Source: Alentia gelatinosa (taxonomy: Eukaryota > Annelida > Polychaeta > Phyllodocida > Polynoidae). From it: a stretch of DNA of 64,000 bases. Position numbers and translations under genes: made by a program. Positions 56,837 to 64,000 of this stretch are shown here, one piece after another (position 1 is the first letter of the stretch; each line of letters opens with the position of its first letter). The notes beneath the pieces were generated by a model that was not told the origin of the DNA, did no database searches, and was given only the letters and a program-made list of their open reading frames with translations. Where the stretch lies: assembly GCA_950022655.1 (NCBI GenBank), contig OX465580.1, forward strand, positions 122,371,016-122,435,015, given 5' to 3'.

Positions 56837-59796
56837 GAGACACTCACATACTGAACATTCATTGCTGTTTCCATGTTGGAGATGTTTTGAGTTCTGTTTC
56901 GTTAACATGTTTCTCTATAGATAAGCGACACACCAATGAGGTAAAACACGAAAACCATTGTTGGTTTGCAAACAGTGATGGTCCCAAACAAGATGGGCCA
57001 GGTGAAGGTAGACACTTTAGAGATAAGTTTGATACTGTTTACACACTGCTATCATCATTCGATGACATTGGAGGCTCGGTCTCGGCCGACGAAAATACCG
57101 AGTGGAGCCAAGTAAGTGTGCAAGACACACATACACGAGTTTTGTTTCCCTCCAAGGGACCCATGGTGATGGATAAGGGACGAAAGTCCAATAAAGGTTT
57201 GAACTGTTGTTCCGGTGTTCCTGTCAGTATTTCTACACCCACGTGCACTGACAAAACACACAATAACACAAACGGGGAGATTAGCTACAATACAAGGTCA
57301 AAACGTAACAACCATGTAAAAAAGCGCAATAATCAAAAAAGGTCCGAAAAAACCAGACTAACCCCTCAACCCCGCGCAAAAGCGAAAATAAACACTATCG
57401 AACCAAACAACATCGATAGTGACACCACAAATCACAAATGTCCAAAAGACACCAAAAGCAAAACTTCAATTGTAAACCTCTCAAGTAGGATTCTCACACA
57501 AGATGAAAAAAACCTGCTAGAAAAGGGACTAAATTTTTGTCCAACAGTCAACGCTGACCAAGAAGGTGACAAGAAAATAGAATTAGATCTTTTTCACAAG
57601 AACTTACGAACCAGGTTTTTCTTCGACGGAAACAAACACAAAGGTCAAGACTCCGCCAAACTGGAGAAGACTGAGGGGCACAATAGGGGAAACCTCCTCC
57701 CCTACGAAGACAGAGCCTTGGTAAGTAAACTAAGAGGTAAGTCGAAATGGACCCCCCCATCAGGTTCACAGAACCTGGAGGGGTTCATAACAATAAACGA
57801 AGTCCACCTTTCAAATAGCAGACCAAACAAACCGGTAAGACCAAACCTAACCAAGGGTGAAAAATCGGCCATCAAAGGCCTGGCTAAAGATGGAAACATC
57901 ACCATCAAACCAGCTGATAAGGGAGGTGCCACTGTCATAATGGACACCGAGGCATACGTAAAGGAAGCCACCAGACAGCTTCATGACACCAACGTATACC
58001 AACCCTTAAACACGGATCCAACACATGAGATCTATAGTGCAGTCGAAACCAAACTCGACGAACTAAACGAAAAGGGAGAAATAAGCAACAAAATGTGTGG
58101 GGCACTTAAAACAACCAAACCAAGGGCCCCACACGTTTATTTCCTTCCGAAAATTCACAAGAAACAGAACCCCCCACCGGGAAGACCAGTGGTCTCTTCG
58201 AATGAATGTGCCACAGAGAAAATATCCACATTCGTGGATAATTTTCTAAAACCCATGGTACCAGAGATCAAGTCATACGTAAAGGACACAAATGACTTTA
58301 TCAACAAAATAGAGGGACTACCAAAAATGCCCAAAGGAACTATAATAGGAACTTTGGACGTAAGTTCTCTATACACGAATATCCCAAATGACGAAGGGGT
58401 AGACACCATCAGAAGAAAACTGAACCAGACCAGAAGTAACAGACTGAATCCCAGTAACGACACCATAGTCGAACTTTTGGACATGGTACTGAGGAATAAC
58501 AACCTACAATTTAATGGGGAACACTACCTGCAAATAAGCGGGACTGCCATGGGCACCAGACTCGCCCCATCATATGCCAATCTCTTCATGGAAAGATTGG
58601 AAGAAAACATAATCAAACCACTGTCACCAGGACCTCAAACATGGTGGAGGTACATAGATGACATTTTTTTCATCTGGACACAGGGAGAAGCATCCCTAAA
58701 CCAATGGCTGAAAAAGATCAACAACTTGCATCCTACAATCAAGTTCACAGCCGAACACTCAGAGTCAGAAATAAACTTTCTGGACACCACAGTGAAAACT
58801 CACAAAGACAAACTGTACACAGACTTGTACAAAAAACCAACGGATGTGAACACGTACCTCAACTACGACTCCGCACATCCACCGGCCACCAAACGAAGTC
58901 TACCATACTCGCAACTCCTGAGAATAAAACGCATATGCAAAGTGGAGACAGACTTCGAACGACATGCGGCCGAGAAACTCAGGGAATTCAGAGAAAAGGG
59001 ATACCCAGAGAAACTTCTGAAGGACTGTCTCGACAAAGTGAGACAAAAACCCAGACCAGAAATACTGGCCCCAAAAAAAGTGAATGATAAACACGAAAAT
59101 GAGAATCTGTTCCTCATTTCCACATACAGACCCAATGACAACACAGTCAACAAAGTGGTCCAGGAAAACTGGGACTTACTGGCCAGATCAACCAGCACAA
59201 AGTTTCTACATCAAAAGAAACTAACGAAGGGTCATAGAAGACCAAAAAACCTCAAGGACCATCTGATAAAAGCCAGAACGGACTACCAAAAAGAGGAAAC
59301 CAGGAAAGGGCATAGCCCCAAAATGAAAAATACAAAAAGTGCGGCAGAGAATGAAAACAAGTGCATTCGGGACGGCTGCAACATCTGCGGCATCACCAAC
59401 ACAGACGGGAAAATCATCTCACGCACAACAAATCGGACTCACGGGTCCATGAAAAATGTAACATGCAACAGTTCCAATCTAATATATTGCATCCAATGCA
59501 AACGGTGCAAGATGCAATATGTGGGACAAACCAAAAGAAAACTACGCGATAGGATATCAGAACACCTACGCACAATAAAGAAAGGGATTGGGAAAAACGA
59601 TGTCCCAACACACTTCAACCAGGCAGACCATAAAGGCACAACAGATGTAGAAGTTTATGTAGTTGACTTTATCCACAAACACCCAGAGAGTAAACGTGCT
59701 CAAACTCTGCGGAACAAAATAGAGTTCAACTGGATACACAAACTTCGCACACAAGCCCCAAAAGGCCTCAACACATTAGACAATAGGTACGGATAA
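56779..59796 (+). CDS. PLE ORF2: reverse transcriptase with GIY-YIG endonuclease
   Basis: Numbering from the first ATG (56779; 1005 residues); the frame is open upstream to 56581 without an ATG. Residues about 230-260 (IVNLSSRILTQDEKNLLEKG…FCP) and TIKPADKGGATVI (about 375-386) are the conserved PLE region ahead of the RT core. The RT core has TLDVSSLYTNIP (catalytic Asp about 527), GTAMGTRLAPSYANLFM and RYIDD (Asp about 627 and 628). Cysteines at about 862, 867, 870 and 896 form a possible zinc-binding linker. The GIY-YIG nuclease follows: LIYCIQC…YVGQT (about 901-918), LRDRISEHL (Arg about 925) and the IEFNWI…GLN end (Glu about 982). ORF1 ends inside it, overlapping 58 nt; how ORF2 is started is unclear. 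All key residues are present. Confidence 0.93.
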   Translation: MDPTRTGSTRSRQRLQERVRDTHILNIHCCFHVGDVLSSVSLTCFSIDKRHTNEVKHENHCWFANSDGPKQDGPGEGRHFRDKFDTVYTLLSSFDDIGGSVSADENTEWSQVSVQDTHTRVLFPSKGPMVMDKGRKSNKGLNCCSGVPVSISTPTCTDKTHNNTNGEISYNTRSKRNNHVKKRNNQKRSEKTRLTPQPRAKAKINTIEPNNIDSDTTNHKCPKDTKSKTSIVNLSSRILTQDEKNLLEKGLNFCPTVNADQEGDKKIELDLFHKNLRTRFFFDGNKHKGQDSAKLEKTEGHNRGNLLPYEDRALVSKLRGKSKWTPPSGSQNLEGFITINEVHLSNSRPNKPVRPNLTKGEKSAIKGLAKDGNITIKPADKGGATVIMDTEAYVKEATRQLHDTNVYQPLNTDPTHEIYSAVETKLDELNEKGEISNKMCGALKTTKPRAPHVYFLPKIHKKQNPPPGRPVVSSNECATEKISTFVDNFLKPMVPEIKSYVKDTNDFINKIEGLPKMPKGTIIGTLDVSSLYTNIPNDEGVDTIRRKLNQTRSNRLNPSNDTIVELLDMVLRNNNLQFNGEHYLQISGTAMGTRLAPSYANLFMERLEENIIKPLSPGPQTWWRYIDDIFFIWTQGEASLNQWLKKINNLHPTIKFTAEHSESEINFLDTTVKTHKDKLYTDLYKKPTDVNTYLNYDSAHPPATKRSLPYSQLLRIKRICKVETDFERHAAEKLREFREKGYPEKLLKDCLDKVRQKPRPEILAPKKVNDKHENENLFLISTYRPNDNTVNKVVQENWDLLARSTSTKFLHQKKLTKGHRRPKNLKDHLIKARTDYQKEETRKGHSPKMKNTKSAAENENKCIRDGCNICGITNTDGKIISRTTNRTHGSMKNVTCNSSNLIYCIQCKRCKMQYVGQTKRKLRDRISEHLRTIKKGIGKNDVPTHFNQADHKGTTDVEVYVVDFIHKHPESKRAQTLRNKIEFNWIHKLRTQAPKGLNTLDNRYG

Positions 59797-59882
59797 GAGC
59801 TAACTCCACCCAAAGCCACGTCAAAAAATTTTTTCCAACTAGGAAATAAAGTTTCCCGGAACGAAAAGCATAATTTTTACCA
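59797..59882 (+). other. PLE 3' untranslated spacer
   Basis: About 86 bp between the ORF2 stop and the 3' repeat. It contains an A/T-rich self-complementary AAAAAATTTTTT. No poly(A) tail or AATAAA-poly(A) end, unlike LINEs. Confidence 0.6.
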
Positions 59883-60502
59883 AGAATATCCAACTGTGGA
59901 GCAAGCTCAACGCTACCAAGTGACAAGGGGACCCGAGGTGACTTCTCCTGGGAGAAACACCACCACACATCCAAATTACATCTCAAACGAACAAACCTTC
60001 TAAAACCATACCAGCAGGTTATAAAAACGTGTAAAATCAAAGATAACGCACCACGCCTGACGAGACCTCTAAATAAGGGTCGAAACTGCAAGTGAATCGG
60101 TCCACGGAGACCGAAACAAGACAGAAACAACATATGTACAGCACTATTACATGGAACAGAGAGTCAACACAGTCTCCGACTGAAGCCACCAGATGGCAGA
60201 CCTCTCACACACCCCTGTGGCAGTTAGTTCCCCCAACACTACACAGAGGGCACCACTGCAACACTAGCACACACCGGACACAAGCTAGGTACAGTCACTC
60301 TCCCCCCTGATCCTCCTACTAAGGAGCCCAACAAAACACGGAGGGAGAACACAAACATGTAAATAATGCATCACATGCTCTGTCAAACCCAATGAAAAGA
60401 AGAGATGTAAGCGGGAAAAGCCGAAATCGGACCCGCCAACAGAATCCCCTGTCACTTGCGGTAGCGAGCGCTATCAACACACTCGCCTCGTTCACAGTAC
60501 TA
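59883..60502 (+). repeat. 3' terminal direct repeat (pLTR) of the PLE, 620 bp
   Basis: Second copy of 54364-54983. It runs to TTCACAGTACTA, after which the duplicated target sequence and host DNA follow. Confidence 0.95.
60186..60199 (+). promoter_or_regulatory. CTCF core-motif match in the 3' pLTR
   Basis: CCACCAGATGGCAG, same strand as and identical to the site at 54667-54680. Confidence 0.45.
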
Positions 60503-60513
60503 ATATTACCTAG
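60501..60513 (+). other. Target-site duplication of the PLE, right copy
   Basis: TAATATTACCTAG, matching 54353-54365. Confidence 0.85.
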
Positions 60514-60597
60514 CTACTTAATCCCGACTGTCGAATAAAGAATTTGAATATAAACTCCCAGGAAGCTAATTAGATTCCCTTGTTATCGAAAGATATA

Positions 60598-60816
60598 AAC
60601 TTGGGACACACCAAGCGAGAAAGACATCAATCTCCGGAATCGCCTACAGAAAATGGCGTACATATGAGCTATTCTTTAATATTTCAACTGATTTTTGCTT
60701 CTTAGAGGCTAAATTATCAGTGGGGCATATCACTATGAAATAATACCTCACATACATGCCATTTTTGTTGGCGATTCCAGAGATCGTTGACGTTTCTCAC
60801 TTGATGTGTCCCCGGC
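60598..60816. repeat. About 215-bp MITE with roughly 60-bp inverted arms
   Basis: 'gggacacaccaagcgagaaa' and 'ggaatcgcctacagaaaatg' on the left pair with 'catttttgttggcgattcc' and 'tttctcacttgatgtgtccc' on the right. No coding capacity. Confidence 0.8.
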
Positions 60817-61735
60817 TTAGCGTTATCATTCTATGAACACATTCGGTTTTGTGCAAGGGTAATTTCAGACAATGGCTCTCTAAGGCATTGCCATTTGGAA
60901 AAAAAAGTAATATTTAGAAAGAAACAAATACCCCCGTGGGCTAGTATACAAGGCAACGTTGTTTCTTTGCTGTATTAATCTCAACTATGGGTAGCTTCCC
61001 TACCAGCAAAATCATTAGATGCTCGTGCTTGTGGGTGTGCTTTAGGTCACAAGCCAAGGTCAGGCCATCAACCATCAACTGCTCAAGGTCCTACATAGAT
61101 CTACAGACCATATCCAAAGGCTCAACCACGGCAAGCACGTGCCCAAACCACTGAGCTGCTCGGCTGATAAGGTTTGCTAAGGGCAAGAGGGACTTCGGGT
61201 GTGCCATATATAGGTTAGAGCTATTTCCTCAAACAGCCGATAGATATGACGGATATATGAGTGATTGATGTCTTAGCAGGACTCATGTTGATCCAGCAAC
61301 CATTCTATGTCTGCAGCTGCATTTCTGGTAACTATGTAGTTATACCTCATGAGTACAGTGGTTGGAAGACCAGATTTTCAAAGATTACACGAGTTATAAT
61401 TGTCCATGCATTTACTTTGCTGAGTTCTATGTTCATTTGCCAATGAAATGTGGGAACATCTCCATCTTAGCTTTTTCTATATTTAACTATTTACAAAAAA
61501 GGGCCTATCTGACCATGACCAATCACTAGACTGAAGTACCGGTACATTGGTGATCTACTATGCGATATATTGCTGATCGAAATATGGTTTCAAAATTTAC
61601 TATCAAAAACATCTAAAGGCCCTAATATGACCCTGGTTCTCACTATGGCGTAGAATATCACCAACCAACTAACCATAGTCTTTGAAACAAAGATATGATT
61701 TTAATTGGTTGCCCATGGCCTTTGGTCAGGGGTGG
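60817..61735. other. Unassigned stretch between the two retroelements
   Basis: AT-rich without recognised gene or repeat. Confidence 0.4.
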
Positions 61736-61764
61736 TCATTGCCCCCCCTGGTGAAACTCCCCTA

Positions 61765-61828
61765 CACTCGCGCACCCCTGCGCCACCTCTCCGCTCTCGG
61801 CCGCACTAAACATCAAAGTGCGCGAGTG
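61765..61828. repeat. 11-bp inverted repeat in the 5' leader of the DIRS/Ngaro-like element
   Basis: CACTCGCGCAC (61765-61775) and GTGCGCGAGTG (61818-61828) are exact reverse complements across 42 bp. They could fold in the leader RNA or be part of the terminal repeat system. Confidence 0.6.
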
Positions 61829-61998
61829 CGACACTGTCCTCTGTCTCATTCGCTTCACTGGTCTCCTTCGCTCAACACCTATTTTTCTATCGCTCCTTGG
61901 CCTATCGCCCTCCGTACCTTCGGTCTCCGTATTCCCCTGAATATCGGCAGACGAGGACAGGGTTACCAAGCGATTCAATAAGGAATTATAGAATAGCC

Positions 61999-63213
61999 AT
62001 GTTGACCAGAAGCGCTGTGGCGGCATCCGCACCCGCGGAGGCCGAGACGGACTCGGAAATAACGATAAGACAGCCGGCAGCCGAGAGCGACCACGTGGAC
62101 TCGGTATCCCAACAGGGAACGAGCGCCAGCGCACGGACTCGGACTTCGCGCATCACAGCCCTGGAGGCCAACCTCGGGGGGGTCAGGACGGACGTCAACG
62201 AGGTAAAGACAGACGTCGGTGAAGTCAGGACGGATATGACCAAAATATCACGACAGATGGACGGCATGATGGACGCGATCATGCAGATCTCCAGACCAGC
62301 CTCGCGCCGGGCCGGCTCACGGGCTTCCTCAGCGGCCGAACGGACGAGAGACTGGGCCCAGGATCAGAACGAGCGCCTCCTCCCCGCGCCCAGGGCACTC
62401 CGAGAGGCATACACGACCGAGGAACACCTCCAGCGTGAATTCGGCCGTGAGGCCATGCGACACGACCGCACAACGGGTAAGAGCCTACTTTCTGATTTAA
62501 ATGCCCGGAGGCCGACGGCGAAGCCGTACATGTTTATGGACAGGGACGGGGTGTATACGCTGCACCAGAAACTGGACCTACGGTCGAGCCTCGGGCCTCT
62601 GGAGTACATTTCATGTTTTGTGGCCTTATTGAATGACGATCGCGCCTTGCACCCCGAGGACAAGGAGCATATGTTCAAACATCTTTACCAAGTGACCGTT
62701 GATGCGCAGGCACGACCGTGGGCCGGCGTCAGACGCTGGTCAAACTACGTTTTCGACCAGGTCGAGTCGGGCAGGATGCGATGGTCGGATCACGGCCGGA
62801 TACAGGAAGAACGTGTCCGGCTCGCGATGACCAGTGCCCACACCGCAAACAACAGTCAAAACACGGAGACCGGACGTGCCCGGGGGAGCGAGGCCCCGTG
62901 CCGGGACTTCAATGGAGAGAGGGGGTGCCGCCACCGCAGCGACCACACAGAAGGGGGTATCCGGTGGCTGCACGTGTGCACGTTTTGCGACTCTGTGGGC
63001 AGGAAGTGCGGTCACTCGGTGCACGCCTGCAACCGCAAGCTGACATACGGACACGGGTACGACAACACGGCGGCTCCCCCTGTACCCACACCGAGGCGGG
63101 TACCCCAGGCGGGGTATCAACTGCAGGCTACTACCAGGCCGGCGGCAGCGCAGAGTGTGGTACACCAACCCCAGCCGAGTTCAAAAAACGGGCCGGCCGC
63201 GCCCCGCCAGTAG
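61999..63213 (+). CDS. Gag-like ORF of the DIRS/Ngaro-like element
   Basis: The first ATG (61999) gives 404 residues (MLTRSAV…); the frame is open a further 34 codons upstream with no ATG. Residues about 55-96 carry heptad repeats (VRTDVNEVKTDVGEVRTDM), a likely coiled coil for multimerisation. A conserved-looking globular part follows (about 150-260). Residues about 301-345 form a Cys/His cluster (CRDFN…GC…H…HVCTFC…H…C) typical of the zinc-binding tail of DIRS/Ngaro-type gag proteins. The stop (63211) lies 22 bases after a slippery heptamer that leads into RT. Confidence 0.75.
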   Translation: MLTRSAVAASAPAEAETDSEITIRQPAAESDHVDSVSQQGTSASARTRTSRITALEANLGGVRTDVNEVKTDVGEVRTDMTKISRQMDGMMDAIMQISRPASRRAGSRASSAAERTRDWAQDQNERLLPAPRALREAYTTEEHLQREFGREAMRHDRTTGKSLLSDLNARRPTAKPYMFMDRDGVYTLHQKLDLRSSLGPLEYISCFVALLNDDRALHPEDKEHMFKHLYQVTVDAQARPWAGVRRWSNYVFDQVESGRMRWSDHGRIQEERVRLAMTSAHTANNSQNTETGRARGSEAPCRDFNGERGCRHRSDHTEGGIRWLHVCTFCDSVGRKCGHSVHACNRKLTYGHGYDNTAAPPVPTPRRVPQAGYQLQATTRPAAAQSVVHQPQPSSKNGPAAPRQ

Positions 63214-63223
63214 ACGAGGCGCG
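63183..63223 (+). promoter_or_regulatory. Predicted -1 ribosomal frameshift signal
   Basis: A AAA AAC (63183-63189) lies in the correct phase for the gag frame (codons AAA at 63184 and AAC at 63187). After an 8-nt spacer, CGCGCC (63198-63203) can pair with GGCGCG (63218-63223); GCCGGC at 63192 and 63243 could add an outer stem. A -1 slip enters exactly the frame that encodes RT. Confidence 0.65.
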
Positions 63224-64000
63224 CAAGAAAGATGAAAGGGGTGCCGGCAGGACGGAGTGTTGCATCACGAATCCGGCTCCCCCACGTGACGTCACCGATC
63301 ACGTGACCCCCTCGGCACGTGGCCGAGGGGTAGAGGTAAACAACAACAGTGACGGGGGGAATACACTCCCGGAGGAGATACCCCCCGTTCCAGCAGCGGG
63401 GGCCGCCCCCGGCACTGTGGAGGATGATGCTCTCAGTCGCTTGCCGGGTGTTAGTGTTAGTGCGCCGGGCCGAGGCCAGGAATCTAACACTCCCGACTTT
63501 AAAGCACTTCGCGATGTCTGCGAAACGGGAATCCACCGGGAGGGCGTGAGTACGGACCCGTTAGCCTTCAGACAGCATCGCCGGGAGACTTGGCCGGAGT
63601 TCACGGCCGTGGGGCCCGCCAGGCACGCGGAAATATACCGGACCGTGCGCGACACGGGAATCCCTAATGCACTCGGCGCCAGGGTCGAGGTGCCTTCGGA
63701 TCTAAACCTACCTGCATGGGACCATTACCTAGGACACGTGGAGGAGGCGCAGGAGCTCCTAGGCTTCCTGCGATACGGTTTCCCCCTGGGATACCTGGGA
63801 CCGGAGAGTGATACCAGAGGGGTGGCCAACCACCCCAGCGCAACCTCTCACCCCGTGCAGGTAGAGAAGTTTCTCGAAAAGGAGGCGAGCTTCACCAATA
63901 TGATGGGCCCGTTCGCCGAACCGCCTTTTAGCCCGTGGTGTCACGTGTCGCCACTCATGACACGGGAAAAGCGCGGGACGGACGACCGGCGCATCATTAC
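63183..64000 (+). CDS. Reverse transcriptase ORF of the DIRS/Ngaro-like element (5' part)
   Basis: The frame with codons starting at 63183 stays open to the window end (272 codons seen). It has no ATG near its beginning, which fits expression by frameshifting from gag. The first about 100 residues are a variable P/G-rich linker. From about 63490 the sequence resembles the N-terminal part of DIRS/Ngaro-type RTs: LGFLRYGFPLGYLGP, NHPSATSHP, VEKFLEKEA, MGPFAEPPF, then SPLMTREKRGTDDRRIIT just before the edge. The catalytic motif and RNase H are outside the window. Confidence 0.8.

Larger units (their letters stand above)
54364..60502 (+). mobile_element. Complete Penelope-like retroelement (about 6.1 kb)
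   Basis: Layout: 620-bp direct repeat, ORF1, ORF2 (reverse transcriptase plus C-terminal GIY-YIG nuclease), 620-bp direct repeat, all flanked by a 9-13 bp target duplication. Direct terminal 'pseudo-LTRs' and RT-GIY-YIG order are hallmarks of endonuclease-containing Penelope-like elements. RT and nuclease key residues are intact, both ORFs are open and I saw no difference between the repeats. The copy is therefore very young and potentially active. The exact PLE lineage needs a tree. Confidence 0.93.
61736..64000 (+). mobile_element. DIRS/Ngaro-like retrotransposon, 5' part, cut by the window end
   Basis: Composition jumps to GC-rich at about 61735. A gag-like ORF with a cysteine/histidine cluster is followed in the -1 frame by the N-terminal part of a DIRS/Ngaro-type RT. 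The RNase H, methyltransferase and tyrosine recombinase regions expected in this order, and the 3' terminus, would lie beyond 64000. The 5' boundary is approximate and no target duplication can be tested. Confidence 0.8.

Noticed and set aside
56833..56920. Possible 88-nt intron (GTAAGA … TTTCTCTATAG) linking PLE ORF1 to ORF2
   Set aside because: Joining 56832 to 56921 puts a TAA directly in the ORF1 frame and does not reach the ORF2 frame, so it does not create a fusion protein.
57112..57600. Second in-frame intron in ORF2 (GTAAGTG donor, CACAAG acceptor, 489 nt)
   Set aside because: The acceptor is weak and splicing would delete the conserved NLSS…FCPT region found upstream of PLE reverse transcriptases.

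Overview
This is AT-rich, non-coding-dominated eukaryotic (animal) DNA. There are no operons, Shine-Dalgarno sites or dense ORFs. Intron signals, long (TA)n tracts, many short inverted-repeat (MITE/foldback) elements, LINE 3' tails, a Penelope-like element and a DIRS/Ngaro-type element are all present. The only host gene I can recognise is the first coding exon of a bombesin/CCHamide-type neuropeptide GPCR on the minus strand. The mix of a bilaterian neuropeptide receptor with PLE and DIRS/Ngaro-type retroelements fits an invertebrate, plausibly a marine one such as a mollusc, brachiopod or other lophotrochozoan. The species cannot be fixed from the sequence alone.

Layout. 1-18.3 kb: gene-free DNA with dispersed MITEs (families A, C, D), a 965-bp direct duplication (7458-9472), foldbacks and TA microsatellites. 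18.37-19.12 kb: the GPCR exon, ending in a clean splice donor; no downstream exon was recognised to its left. 19.1-27 kb: a SINE-like head, a CpG-rich stretch, MITEs and two large foldbacks. 27-33 kb: an LTR-like sequence with TATA box and AATAAA, a degenerate LINE reverse-transcriptase fragment, LINE 3' tails and three MITE C copies. 33-54 kb: four copies of a roughly 300-bp TIR element (family B), an 18-bp minisatellite, a CpG-rich promoter-like segment at 44.5 kb, nested TIR elements at 46 kb and a 1.1-kb TIR element at 50 kb.

54.36-60.5 kb holds a complete, apparently very young Penelope-like element. It has two 620-bp direct terminal repeats with no differences seen, a target-site duplication, ORF1 (coiled coil plus RGG tail) and ORF2 (reverse transcriptase plus GIY-YIG endonuclease). 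It is inserted at the end of a MITE C copy. From about 61.74 kb to the window edge lies the 5' part of a GC-rich DIRS/Ngaro-like retrotransposon: a gag-like ORF, then RT in the -1 frame, joined at a textbook A AAA AAC slippery heptamer.

Most points of interest are in the mobile elements: a frame-preserving intron-like segment inside PLE ORF1, a full match to the CTCF core motif inside the PLE terminal repeats, the predicted -1 frameshift signal in the DIRS/Ngaro-like element, and recurrent two-hairpin MITE architecture.
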